From assembly GCA_944321125.1 (NCBI GenBank), contig CALUKD010000019.1:1-64000 (forward strand): DNA of 64,000 nt, read 5' to 3'. The DNA is from Candidatus Butyricimonas faecavium (GTDB lineage Bacteria; Bacteroidota; Bacteroidia; Bacteroidales; Marinifilaceae). This document shows positions 55,020 through 64,000 of this stretch, piece after piece; positions within the stretch are counted from its first letter, which is position 1, and the number at the start of each line of letters is the position of its first letter. The notes under the pieces are model-generated. The model did no database searches, was not told where the DNA came from, and worked only from the letters and a program-made list of their open reading frames with translations. A program made the position numbers and the translations under genes.

Positions 55020-55757
55020 TTACTTCTGCCCCATGTAGCGACAATAAATATTAAATAATTCCCCGGGCATCTTCAGCAAATGTTTAAATTTTATACGACT
55101 ATCCCCCTTCTCCACCCAAGTATTCAACGGTACTTCATGAATAATCCGATCATAATCAGTGTGTTTTTCCCGAATTCGCAGGATTAATTCCACGTCGAAA
55201 AGCCAACCGGAACGAAATTCTTCGCTAAATCCCACGGGTATCAGCTCACTTTTCAAAAGCTTGGCTCCGCATTGGGAATCATATACCGGAAGTTGATATA
55301 ACATTGAAACTAACGTGGCAAATCCCCGCCCCAAGTAATGACGATACGCTTTCCGTTGTACGTTGGCTCCTAATCGTTTCAAACGGGCCCCCATTGTCAT
55401 GCACACTCCCGGTTGCTTGTCCAACACTTCTATCAACAAATACAAGTCCTCCAATGGCGTAGCTAAATCGGCATCCAAGTACCCCACGATATTGTAACGA
55501 TTCAAGGAACTAACATACAACATTCCGCTTCTGACAGCCTCTGCCTTTCCCCGGTTATCCGCATTGTCAACCAACAAGAAACGCCTTGGTTCCAACTCCA
55601 CGGCCCGGCGTAAAACCTCGGAAGTATTATCCTGACTACCATCGTTCACGAAACAGAAATCAAAACGTTCCTCCTTACCCACAAATTCCCGGAAGACCTC
55701 CAACTCTAAACGTTGCGCCTCGTTATAACACGGGATAATGATACATACCTTTTCCAT
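55020..55757 (-). CDS. GT2 glycosyltransferase (dolichyl/polyprenyl-P-sugar type)
   Basis: A 245-residue GT-A enzyme: IIIPCYNEAQRL at 6-17, FVNDGSQDNT at 36-45, and the metal site DAD at 95-97 (GYLDADLATP). No membrane anchor is obvious. The likely role is making a polyprenyl-phosphate sugar. It starts 11 nt after the GT-C gene and would supply its donor. Confidence 0.82.
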   Translation of the reverse strand: MEKVCIIIPCYNEAQRLELEVFREFVGKEERFDFCFVNDGSQDNTSEVLRRAVELEPRRFLLVDNADNRGKAEAVRSGMLYVSSLNRYNIVGYLDADLATPLEDLYLLIEVLDKQPGVCMTMGARLKRLGANVQRKAYRHYLGRGFATLVSMLYQLPVYDSQCGAKLLKSELIPVGFSEEFRSGWLFDVELILRIREKHTDYDRIIHEVPLNTWVEKGDSRIKFKHLLKMPGELFNIYCRYMGQK

Positions 55758-55768
55758 CTATAATCATT

Positions 55769-58700
55769 TTATTTCCGAATTTCCATTTCTCTCGACAAGA
55801 AACGTTGTAATTCAATCGCCTCCCTGTTCTTCGAGTCCAATTCTACCGCCTTTTGAGTCATTTCAGTGGCAGTGGCCCGACGTCCCGCTGCCAATTCACA
55901 TAGCGCACGTAACAACGCAAACTCGCTATCCTCTTCAATTCCATCCATCTGTTTTAACAATTTTTCAGCCTCTTCCATGCGTTTCTGTTGAATCAAGGCC
56001 CGAAGTTCAATCTTCTGCAATGCTTCTTTATCCCGTCCTTGCTCACGTAACAATGACGCAACTTGTTCCAGCAACTTGTAATTATTCACACGACAGTAAC
56101 ATTCAGCCAAAGAAAGCAACACCTTCTCGTCTGCCCGTTTGGCCCTCACAACCCTCTCGTAAGGTTCAATGGCTTTCGAGTAACTCCCGTTCCTTCGTAG
56201 AATATCCCCACCCAAGGCCAATGCCTGGACGTTCCCACCGTTATATCTCAACGCTTTATTGACATAATCCAGTGCTTCCTTATCCTTTTCCTCCGTGTAA
56301 TAAATCAATCCTTTCAGATAATAAGAAGAAGATGCCACGTCATTTTGGGCTAACATCGCATCAACTGCTTGATGAGCCGTTGTAAACTTTTTCAAATCCA
56401 AAGCACTCAACGCCCTAATATTCAAAGCATCCATCAACTGCGGCTGCCATTTCAGAGATTCGCCCGTACACCGAAGAGCCTCCTCCGGCTTGCCGATCGT
56501 GTAGTACATCCGAGATAAACGCATCCACATTTCTTCGTTCCACGGGTGATCCTTCAAATAATTTTCTAACTTTGCGATAGCCTCCGGGTACTTCTTCTGT
56601 TCTTCCAACTTAATCGCCTCGTAATCTTCCCGAGATTTTCTTTCTCCCACCACACACATCGGGTACCCATCAACATCCACCGAGTACAAAAAGCCCTCTT
56701 TCACCGGGAAAAGGCCATTTTTCAACTGGAAGCTATTGATATACACGTTATCGAATATCATATAATCCCACTCCTTACTAAACTTATCGTAATATCGGCT
56801 ATACACGATGGTTACATTCGTATCCTTCCGAAAATAATGTTGCAAGTTCGCACTATGATTTGTCACGATCCGTAGAGGACGTCCTTTATAATCCACGTTC
56901 TTCTTAAACCAATCCACTCCTTTTTTTAAAGAATTATAATAATAGTCCGTTTCGTAATCCCCGTAAGCTCCTCGTAAGCCTCCTACCAACTCGTTAAAAT
57001 AAACATAGTCATTGGGATGATTCACAGCCATGTGACGCACAGGCAGGAACAACAACACGATAAACACAACCACCATGACACCCTTTAAATATTTAGGGGA
57101 AACAGATAATATTAACGTCCAGAACCGGGCAGCCAACAACACCATAAAAGGCATCACGAACAGTAAATGGCGAATTCCTCCGTACAAATTCGATTTCTGA
57201 TAAATGACCCAAAACACGGGAAATACCAGCGAAAATAAAATGAAGAACGACAATAAAGAGAATTCTCTTTTCCGGAAAACCATGAAAAAGAGATACCCGA
57301 TAAAACCTATCACCACTATCAAAGGTGACCCTATCATCAAATATTTCGGGGCATAATGAACCGGTAGCATATTCGACATCATCTGTTCTCCCTCGAATAT
57401 CGTGCGCAATCCAATATTATAATTCGTGAATTCCTTTAAAGATACGACCACGTTAGCAAACGGGCGAGCCAATGCAAAAGGCCATGTAATGATAGACAAA
57501 AAATAACCGATAAATAGAACAAGTACAATCAAGAACAGGATGTTTTCAACTTCCTTACGGTATTTCATAAATTTATAAAACTCCTTGAAGCCGACCCACA
57601 AAATATAGAACAAACCACCATACATCAACAAATATGGAAACAAAAGCAGCCCCCCAGAACGGGTTCCCAATGCCAAAGCGATTCCCAACATGGCACCGAT
57701 CATGTGGCGCAATTTAACCACAGGATAACGATCAAACATTCGTACAAAATAGAATATGGCAACCAAATACCCGACGGCAAAAGGAATATCCTTCAAATTA
57801 TTCATACTATGTCCAAAAAATCGAGGAGAGAAAAAGAGTAGCAACATGGAAATCAACCCACACAATCCTCCCCCGAAACGTAATCCTAACAGACCAATCG
57901 CAATTACGCCCAAAGCTCCTACCAAAGCACACACGACATGCCGCACGGCATAAACATCATCTGCACCGATCATATCAGCCACAACAGCCGCAACAACCTG
58001 CATCGAATTACCGTAAAGATGTAAAGCCGTTTGGGGTTGATTCAATGCGGCCTTATCTCCTTTCGTGAAGAAATCAAGCACATAACCGGAATGTCGGTGA
58101 TCGACAAACTCATCACCACTAATCCCGTAATCCTTACTGATATAAGGCATATAAAAAAAGACAAACAAACCGAATAACAACATAAACATCCGGTACGTCA
58201 TATCCCGACGAGATCGCCCGGAAACGTCAAATAAGGTAGTAAAGAAACGGCCTGTCGTCAAGAAATGACAAGGTATTTTCCAGAAATAATTCATAGCCGG
58301 ATCCGATACATTATCTGCATCTTTCCAAGTAATCGCAGCCTCCAAAGTTCCGAATTTCACGAACGCTTTCTGCAAACTATAACTCACTGCCCGTAATAAA
58401 TTCCCATCCAGATCACTTCCCGCATAAGCCTTCATAAATAAAGACTTGTTACCAATCAATACAGGAGAATCCGTGATGCTCCTATCACCTCGCCACAAGG
58501 CTGCATCCACAAAACCAAGCCACAATTTACGCTTCCGGTTACTCACATAATAAACATGATCCTTTCGTTCTGCCTTTTCATAAACTTGTCCGAGTGAATT
58601 CAACGCAGACGGAGCCACTCGATCCAGATCAACAAGCATGATACTCTCGGTCTGAACCTCTCGTAGCATGTTTAGGAATTCTTCGTGCTGACAACCAGCA

Positions 58701-58903
58701 TGCAGCAGAATGATATTCTTCTGCAATGATTCTTTATTAGTATTTAAAACGGGTAATTGAAAATCGGTATTTTTTGTGAAACCAATTACCTGAATTGACT
58801 TGTTTACGACTTCTTCCACTGTAAAATCTTTTACACAACTAATTAATATATTTCGCCAACTTATGACCTTTAACCGGTATAAAGGTACAAAATAAGTTAT
58901 CAA
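55769..58903 (-). CDS. Large GT-C-like membrane protein with TPR tail
   Basis: 1044 residues in three parts. Residues 1-235 are soluble; IMLVDLDRVAP suggests a degenerate GT-A-like fold. About 240-650 holds 10-12 helices with the GT-C-type acidic loop SGDEFVDHRHSG near 262. The rest is periplasmic or cytoplasmic tail with TPR repeats (about 740-1035, e.g. EEMWMRLSRMYYTIGKPEEALRC). It probably uses the lipid-sugar made by the next gene. The first codons overlap TATTTTG/TACCTTTA text, so the true start may lie downstream. Confidence 0.75.
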   Translation of the reverse strand: MITYFVPLYRLKVISWRNILISCVKDFTVEEVVNKSIQVIGFTKNTDFQLPVLNTNKESLQKNIILLHAGCQHEEFLNMLREVQTESIMLVDLDRVAPSALNSLGQVYEKAERKDHVYYVSNRKRKLWLGFVDAALWRGDRSITDSPVLIGNKSLFMKAYAGSDLDGNLLRAVSYSLQKAFVKFGTLEAAITWKDADNVSDPAMNYFWKIPCHFLTTGRFFTTLFDVSGRSRRDMTYRMFMLLFGLFVFFYMPYISKDYGISGDEFVDHRHSGYVLDFFTKGDKAALNQPQTALHLYGNSMQVVAAVVADMIGADDVYAVRHVVCALVGALGVIAIGLLGLRFGGGLCGLISMLLLFFSPRFFGHSMNNLKDIPFAVGYLVAIFYFVRMFDRYPVVKLRHMIGAMLGIALALGTRSGGLLLFPYLLMYGGLFYILWVGFKEFYKFMKYRKEVENILFLIVLVLFIGYFLSIITWPFALARPFANVVVSLKEFTNYNIGLRTIFEGEQMMSNMLPVHYAPKYLMIGSPLIVVIGFIGYLFFMVFRKREFSLLSFFILFSLVFPVFWVIYQKSNLYGGIRHLLFVMPFMVLLAARFWTLILSVSPKYLKGVMVVVFIVLLFLPVRHMAVNHPNDYVYFNELVGGLRGAYGDYETDYYYNSLKKGVDWFKKNVDYKGRPLRIVTNHSANLQHYFRKDTNVTIVYSRYYDKFSKEWDYMIFDNVYINSFQLKNGLFPVKEGFLYSVDVDGYPMCVVGERKSREDYEAIKLEEQKKYPEAIAKLENYLKDHPWNEEMWMRLSRMYYTIGKPEEALRCTGESLKWQPQLMDALNIRALSALDLKKFTTAHQAVDAMLAQNDVASSSYYLKGLIYYTEEKDKEALDYVNKALRYNGGNVQALALGGDILRRNGSYSKAIEPYERVVRAKRADEKVLLSLAECYCRVNNYKLLEQVASLLREQGRDKEALQKIELRALIQQKRMEEAEKLLKQMDGIEEDSEFALLRALCELAAGRRATATEMTQKAVELDSKNREAIELQRFLSREMEIRK

Positions 58904-59142
58904 CTCCCAAGACTCTTTCTGTCATTTCATTGTCAGATAAAAACGTCTCAACACATTCGATTTATGACGTTCTGTCAGTAAATATGACACCATCCACGCA
59001 CCTTGTAAGGGATTTTTATGAAAATAAGTCTTATTTGGGAACTGGCACACCGTTTGATAAAAGATAAGTGTTCTTGAAACTATTCAAGGGCAAAGAACGA
59101 AAAAGTAAATAGAAAATAATAACATTATAAATATTAAACAAT
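58904..59142 (+). promoter_or_regulatory. dnaK upstream region with sigma-54-like element
   Basis: TGGCAC (59043-59048) and TTTGAT (59053-59058) have -24/-12 spacing resembling a sigma-54 promoter, with A instead of C in the -12 GC. Upstream lie repeats of TGTCA, including CTGTCATTTCATTGTCAG (about 58919-58936) and TGTCA-N7-TGACA (about 58975-58991), possible activator sites. No gene is visible. Confidence 0.4.
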
Positions 59143-61050
59143 ATGGGAAAGATTATTGGTATAGACTTGGGGACTACGAACTCTTGCGTTGCCGTGATGG
59201 AAGGTAATGAGCCTGTGGTAATCCCGAACAGTGAAGGTAGGAGAACAACACCATCTATTGTTGCTTTTGTTGACAATGGCGAAAGAAAAGTTGGTGACCC
59301 TGCAAAACGTCAGGCAATCACGAACCCGACGAGAACAATATATTCTATCAAACGTTTCATGGGTGAAACTTATGATCAGGTAGATAAAGAAATCAATCGT
59401 GTACCTTATAAGGTAGTAAGGGGAGAAAACAATACCCCGCGTGTCGAAATCGGTGATCGTAAATACTCCCCACAAGAAATCTCTGCCATGATTCTTCAGA
59501 AAATGAAGAAAACAGCCGAAGATTACTTGGGACAAGAAGTATCAGAAGCAGTAATTACGGTTCCCGCATATTTCAACGATGCTCAACGTCAAGCTACAAA
59601 GGAAGCTGGAGAAATCGCCGGATTGACCGTAAAACGTATTATCAACGAGCCGACTGCTGCTGCATTGGCTTACGGGTTGGATAAACAAGATAAAGATATG
59701 AAAATCGCTGTCTTCGACTTGGGAGGAGGTACTTTCGATATTTCTATCTTGGAATTAGGTGATGGAGTGTTCGAAGTAAAATCAACCGATGGTGATACTC
59801 ACCTAGGAGGTGACGATTTCGATGATGTAATTATCAACTGGCTGGCCGACGAGTTTAAGAAAGACGAGAACGTAGATATCCGGAAAGACCCGATGGCCCA
59901 CCAACGTTTGAAAGAGGCTGCTGAAAAAGCTAAAATTGAGCTCTCAAGTTCAACTTCCACGGAAATTAACTTGCCGTACATATTTCCGGTTGACGGAATT
60001 CCAAAGCATTTGGTAAGAACCTTGACTCGGTCTCAATTCGAGCAATTAACGGATCATTTGGTACAAGCAACAATCGAACCATGCCGTCGCGCATTGAAGA
60101 ATGCAAACGCAAGTGCAGCAGACATCAGCGAGGTAATTCTTGTAGGTGGTTCTACTCGAATTCCAGCTGTTCAGAAAAAAGTTGAAGAGTTCTTTGGCAA
60201 AGCACCTTCCAAGGGAGTTAATCCTGACGAAGTAGTAGCCGTAGGTGCCGCTATCCAAGGAGGTGTATTGACTGGAGAAGTAAAAGACGTGTTATTACTT
60301 GACGTAACGCCGCTTTCTTTAGGTATCGAGACTCTAGGTGGAGTAATGACGAAATTAATCGAATCCAATACCACGATTCCAACTAAGAAATCGGAAGTAT
60401 TCTCCACTGCTGCTGACAATCAACCGTCTGTTGAGATTCATGTACTACAAGGAGAACGTCCTCTGGCAAAAGATAACAAGACAATCGGACGTTTCCATTT
60501 GGACGGACTACCACCAGCCCCACGTGGAGTGCCACAGATCGAAGTTAGCTTTGACATTGATGCCAACGGTATTCTGAAAGTATCCGCAAAAGATAAAGCA
60601 ACCGGAAAAGAGCAATCTATCCGTATCGAGGCTTCATCAGGGCTTTCTGAGTCTGATATCAAGAGAATGAAAGACGAAGCTGCCGCTAATGCAGAAGCAG
60701 ACAAGAAGGAAAAAGAACGGATCGATACAATTAATAAAGCCGACAGCATGATTTTCCAAACGGAAAAACAATTAAAAGAATTTGGAGACAAATTACCTGC
60801 CGACAAGAAACAACCCATCGAGGCAGCCCTGCAAAAACTGAAAGATGCTCACAAAGCTCAAGATGTTGCAGCTATAAATTCGGCTATCGATGAATTGAAC
60901 AACGTGTTCCAAGCTGCTTCTCAAGAAATGTACAATGCACAACAACAAGGTGGTGCACAACAAGGAGCCCCTCACGCTGATCAACAACAAACTAACAACG
61001 GAGGAAAAGATCAGGAAGTGACTGATGTAGACTTCGAGGAAGTGAAGTAA
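59143..61050 (+). CDS. dnaK: Chaperone DnaK (Hsp70)
   Basis: ATP-dependent folding chaperone of 635 residues. It begins [21 protein letters not shown] and has the [10 protein letters not shown] and [14 protein letters not shown] ATPase motifs. The substrate-binding domain follows [15 protein letters not shown]. The Gln-rich tail ends in DVDFEEVK, the usual DnaK terminus. grpE and dnaJ are not beside it. A hairpin terminator follows. Confidence 0.97.
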   Translation: MGKIIGIDLGTTNSCVAVMEGNEPVVIPNSEGRRTTPSIVAFVDNGERKVGDPAKRQAITNPTRTIYSIKRFMGETYDQVDKEINRVPYKVVRGENNTPRVEIGDRKYSPQEISAMILQKMKKTAEDYLGQEVSEAVITVPAYFNDAQRQATKEAGEIAGLTVKRIINEPTAAALAYGLDKQDKDMKIAVFDLGGGTFDISILELGDGVFEVKSTDGDTHLGGDDFDDVIINWLADEFKKDENVDIRKDPMAHQRLKEAAEKAKIELSSSTSTEINLPYIFPVDGIPKHLVRTLTRSQFEQLTDHLVQATIEPCRRALKNANASAADISEVILVGGSTRIPAVQKKVEEFFGKAPSKGVNPDEVVAVGAAIQGGVLTGEVKDVLLLDVTPLSLGIETLGGVMTKLIESNTTIPTKKSEVFSTAADNQPSVEIHVLQGERPLAKDNKTIGRFHLDGLPPAPRGVPQIEVSFDIDANGILKVSAKDKATGKEQSIRIEASSGLSESDIKRMKDEAAANAEADKKEKERIDTINKADSMIFQTEKQLKEFGDKLPADKKQPIEAALQKLKDAHKAQDVAAINSAIDELNNVFQAASQEMYNAQQQGGAQQGAPHADQQQTNNGGKDQEVTDVDFEEVK

Positions 61051-61072
61051 TAAGATTCTTAACACATAAGAA

Positions 61073-61105
61073 AAAACTGTAAACTTATCGTTTACAGTTT
61101 TTTTC
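61073..61105 (+). terminator. Terminator of dnaK
   Basis: A 12-bp stem (61073-61084 with 61090-61101), TTATC loop, and T-run. It lies just outside the IS element. Confidence 0.85.
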
Positions 61106-61115
61106 TATATTCTTT

Positions 61116-62499
61116 ATAATTAGGGCACTGTCCACAATTTTGTGTAAATGTAAACGGGATTCAGTTATAAGTTCTCTTATATCTGGATTCTGTTTTCAAA
61201 AATAAGCATAAATTGGTTCATAATCAATCCCCAGTTAGTAATCGGCATCGTCCATTTCTTCTCAATCTCCATCAGAGACAGGTATACCATTTTCTTCACG
61301 GCATCATCCGACGGGAATGAAAGCTTTGATTTAGTGTACTTTCTGATTTTTCCATTCAGATTTTCAATGAGGTTTGTGGTGTAGATTATTTTCCTGATTT
61401 CCAATGGGAACTGGAAGAATACAGTTAGGTCATCCCAGTTATTCCTCCATGAGAGGATGGCATAAGGGTACTTCCCTCCCCATTTCTTTTCCAAATTATC
61501 CAGTTCCATAGCGGCAGCCTCCTTGTTGGGCGCGTTATATATGTTTTTCATATCAGCCGTGAACTCCTTCTTGTCCTTGTAAACGACATACTTACAGGAG
61601 TTCCTAATCTGGTGTACGACACATATTTGCGTGGAAGACTGGGGAAATACAGCGCGTATGGTGTCGGTAAAACCGTTCAGGTTGTCAGTGCAGGTAATCA
61701 GTATGTCCTGCACTCCGCGGGCCTTCAAATCAGTCAGGACACCCATCCAGAACGAGGAACTTTCTGATTTTCCCACCCACATGCCAAGGACTTCCTTCAA
61801 GCCGTTCTGTTTCAGACCAACACAAAGATAAACAGTCTTGTGGATGATCTTTCCGCTGTCGCGAACCTTGAAGACTATACCGTCCATCCAAACTATGAGA
61901 TAGACCGGATCCAAAGGGCGGTTCTGCCATTCCCGGGCAGCTTGATTGACTTTGTTCGTGATGATGGAAATGGCTGATGTGGACAGTTCTATTTCATAAA
62001 TTTCACGCATCTCCTCTTCAATGTCGGACACGCTCATCCCTTTGGCATATAGGGAGATAACAAGTTTTTCTATGGAAAGTCCACGACTCTCGTGTTTGGG
62101 AACAACTATGGGTTCGAATTGACCGTTACGGTCACGGGGAATAGGTATGATCGCTTCACCATGTTCGGTTTGGATTTTCTTGGGGTAGCTGCCGTTACGA
62201 GAATTACCGCTATTATTACCGGAAACCGAATTCTTCTCGTAACCCAGATGGGCATCCATCTCACCTTCAAGCATTTTCTCCAATACCTGCGCGTGTAGCT
62301 GCTTCAGAAACTTGCTGACATCAGCTTCTGTTTTGAACTGGCTAAGGAACTCCCTGCTTAATACCTCATCAGGCACTACATGATTCTTCTCTTTCATAAT
62401 CTTCGTTATTTTGCAAAGTTATTAAATAAAAAACTACGGAACTCATACTGAATCCCGTAGTTTACATTTACACAAAATATTTTATAGTGCCATAATTAG
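61116..62499. mobile_element. IS256-family insertion sequence with target duplication
   Basis: The element spans 61124-62491 (1368 bp). Its ends are imperfect inverted repeats starting GGCACT and sharing TTTTGTGTAAATGTAAAC further in. It is flanked by identical 8-bp duplications ATAATTAG (61116-61123 and 62492-62499), the size expected for IS256. Intact ends, duplication and transposase point to a recent and probably active insertion. It sits between dnaK's terminator and the sensor-kinase 3' end. Confidence 0.92.
61177..62397 (-). CDS. IS256-family transposase
   Basis: A 406-residue mutator-type transposase. The DDE residues are Asp172 (WMDGIVF), Asp238 (TCTDNLNGF) and Glu345 (NLIENLNGK). 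The N-terminal segment includes [13 protein letters not shown] and [15 protein letters not shown], both family marks. Full length with no frameshift. It fills nearly all of the IS. Confidence 0.95.
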   Translation of the reverse strand: MKEKNHVVPDEVLSREFLSQFKTEADVSKFLKQLHAQVLEKMLEGEMDAHLGYEKNSVSGNNSGNSRNGSYPKKIQTEHGEAIIPIPRDRNGQFEPIVVPKHESRGLSIEKLVISLYAKGMSVSDIEEEMREIYEIELSTSAISIITNKVNQAAREWQNRPLDPVYLIVWMDGIVFKVRDSGKIIHKTVYLCVGLKQNGLKEVLGMWVGKSESSSFWMGVLTDLKARGVQDILITCTDNLNGFTDTIRAVFPQSSTQICVVHQIRNSCKYVVYKDKKEFTADMKNIYNAPNKEAAAMELDNLEKKWGGKYPYAILSWRNNWDDLTVFFQFPLEIRKIIYTTNLIENLNGKIRKYTKSKLSFPSDDAVKKMVYLSLMEIEKKWTMPITNWGLIMNQFMLIFENRIQI

Positions 62500-62510
62500 A
62501 AACCCACAAA

Positions 62511-64000
62511 TCAAACTAGATACTTGGCAATCGTTTCTTTTAATAAAGGAGCTGACAACGGCTTGGTTAAATAATCATTACAACCAGCCTCTAATGCTTT
62601 TACCCGATCATCATCAAAAGCAAACGCTGTTAAAGCTATAATCGGAATTTCCTGAGAAATTTTACGAATGATTCTAGTTGCTTCCAGTCCATCCATTTCC
62701 GGCATTTTTATATCCATAAGAATAAGATCTGGTTGGGATTGTCCGTATATTTCAACCGCTTCCTTTCCATTCCAAGCATGAAGCAATGTATAGGTCTTCC
62801 CGATAATCGCTTTCAATAGAAGAAAATTGCTCTCCACATCCTCTGCCACTAAAATTGTTCTTCCCGCACTTACATTTTCTTTAATCTCGTTATTTCCCAT
62901 ATCGTTCATGTCAGTTTCGATAGTAATTCTTTGATAAGGAATTGTGAATTTAAATATAGAACCACGTCCCTCTTCAGATTGAACAAATATATTCCCTCCC
63001 ATTTTCTCTACAAGCATTTTACATATCGCCAATCCTAAGCCAGAACCCTGCGCAAAGGTATTCAATTTTGTGAAACGATCAAAGATTGTAGATACTTTCT
63101 CTCTAGGAATCCCACACCCAGAATCCCACACATAAAATTCAACAATATCACCCACTTGCTGATAACCGAAACGTATAAATCCCTCCACCGTAAACTTTGA
63201 AGCATTCGTAATCAAATTGGATATCACTTGGAATAGTCGGTTTCCATCTGTCAACACGTAAGTGTTCAAACCACCGTCTTCAAACTCCAACCGTACCCCC
63301 TCTTTCATGCGAATCCGATGCACCTCTAAAATCTTTAAGCACAACTCTCGGATACTAACCGGTTTATACACAAATTCTAAACTCTCGGCTTCAATCCTAG
63401 ATAAATCAAGTATATCATTTATTAATTGTGTCAACAACTCCGAATTATTCTCTACAATATTCAAATAATACTCTTTCTCTCTTGTATCCTCTGTTTCTGC
63501 CACTAAACGAGTGAAACCGATAATAGCATTTAAAGGGGTACGGATTTCATGGCTCATATTCGCAAGGAAAGCAGACTTTAACTTATCCGATTGTTCTGCT
63601 TTCAAACGAGCTTTGACTAACTCTTGTTCCGTACTCTTTAAATCTGTTATATCCCACGAAACACCAACAAGAAAGCAAGGATCACCAGAGTCATTCCGAA
63701 CCAGAGTCTTTAATGTTTTTACTGTTCTTATCTCCCCTGTTTTCGTCTCGTAGGTCTCCAGAAATTCAATATCTTTCCCTGTACGAAGTAATTCTTTGTC
63801 ATCACGCCTGAAGCGTTCAGCATCTTTTTGATTGGGAAAAACCTCAAAATCGGTTTTACCTAGAGCGTTCTCCCGCAAAATATGGGAATATGTCTCAAAA
63901 GCTTTATTCCAATACACATAACGAAATTCCGGTCCGGCATCTTTCACGAACAAATACACGGGAATATTGTCCAGTACGGTATTCATGATAGAATCAAGCT
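62511..64000 (-). CDS. Hybrid sensor histidine kinase, 5' end beyond the window
   Basis: The reading frame continues past 64000 (upstream codons encode ..LDSI with no stop), so the ATG at 63986 is probably internal. From that Met: a PAS domain (about 1-115, NIPVYLFVKDAG), HisKA with the phospho-His in MSHEIRTPLNAIIGF (His146), HATPase (NLITNASKF, DSGCGI, GSGLGLAI), then a receiver with the acceptor Asp in LMDIKMPEMDG near 425. No output domain, so it signals by phosphorelay. The IS lies 11 nt past its stop. Confidence 0.9.
   Translation of the reverse strand, partial: LDSIMNTVLDNIPVYLFVKDAGPEFRYVYWNKAFETYSHILRENALGKTDFEVFPNQKDAERFRRDDKELLRTGKDIEFLETYETKTGEIRTVKTLKTLVRNDSGDPCFLVGVSWDITDLKSTEQELVKARLKAEQSDKLKSAFLANMSHEIRTPLNAIIGFTRLVAETEDTREKEYYLNIVENNSELLTQLINDILDLSRIEAESLEFVYKPVSIRELCLKILEVHRIRMKEGVRLEFEDGGLNTYVLTDGNRLFQVISNLITNASKFTVEGFIRFGYQQVGDIVEFYVWDSGCGIPREKVSTIFDRFTKLNTFAQGSGLGLAICKMLVEKMGGNIFVQSEEGRGSIFKFTIPYQRITIETDMNDMGNNEIKENVSAGRTILVAEDVESNFLLLKAIIGKTYTLLHAWNGKEAVEIYGQSQPDLILMDIKMPEMDGLEATRIIRKISQEIPIIALTAFAFDDDRVKALEAGCNDYLTKPLSAPLLKETIAKYLV

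Noticed and set aside
1-64000. CRISPR array or prophage
   Set aside because: I saw no regularly spaced 25-40 nt repeats, cas genes, or phage structural genes in either strand.

Overview
The window looks like a chromosomal segment of a Bacteroidales bacterium, probably of the Odoribacter/Butyricimonas type. The evidence is a TonB/SusC-style receptor with a carboxypeptidase-like N-domain, DUF4876, DUF6850, DUF4857 and PCMD proteins, frequent TAnnTTTG -7 promoter boxes (twice with TTTG exactly 19 nt upstream), A-rich rather than Shine-Dalgarno leaders, and a cysteate synthase of the kind used for sulfonolipids. The genus is inference. Most of the window is ordinary core genome.

Layout. 1-2.0 kb: tRNA 3' end, ung, a PepSY-like lipoprotein. 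2.2-4.9 kb: MFS transporter, then an overlapping RIC/hemerythrin plus LuxR-regulator pair. 5.0-11 kb: a tightly overlapping minus-strand set (TrmH-like methyltransferase, zinc-ribbon membrane protein, dipeptidyl peptidase III, CPA2 antiporter) and an HU gene. 11-23 kb: FAD oxidoreductase, SDR, an lptF/G-fmt-pbpC operon, a START-like protein, YihY, cysteate synthase, and a SIR2-like protein. 23-25.1 kb: a small accessory block next to tRNA-Arg, holding a promoter, a strongly structured leader and two hypothetical genes built from the same ~34-residue repeat. 25.4-35.5 kb: an eight-gene operon with a TonB receptor, two DUF4876 lipoproteins, a DUF6850 barrel, an ABC ATPase and permease, a DUF4857 protein and a Cys/His lipoprotein. 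35.7-45.7 kb: nudC, a nucleotidyltransferase-like gene, marC, then DedA, Ca2+ P-type ATPase, CPA2 antiporter and CorC. 45.7-55 kb: NifX-like, MsrBA, HdeD, ispE, PAP2, NPD enzyme, PCMD protein, lgt, guaB. 55-59 kb: a GT2/GT-C glycosylation pair. 59-64 kb: dnaK, a complete IS256-family element with an 8-bp target duplication, and a hybrid sensor kinase running off the window.

How the genes connect. Several sets serve the envelope: lptF/G, pbpC, lgt, PAP2, the glycosyltransferase pair and cysteate synthase. The RIC/LuxR pair, MsrBA and DnaK are stress functions. The 25-35 kb operon reads as a dedicated outer- and inner-membrane transport system of unknown substrate. The best candidate for an undescribed system is the leader RNA plus repeat-protein pair at 23.5-25.0 kb. 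Its leader has a TAnnTTTG box just upstream, a GAAA-capped hairpin, a 9-bp long-range pairing that competes with that hairpin, and a final stem followed by a U-tract just before the first start codon.
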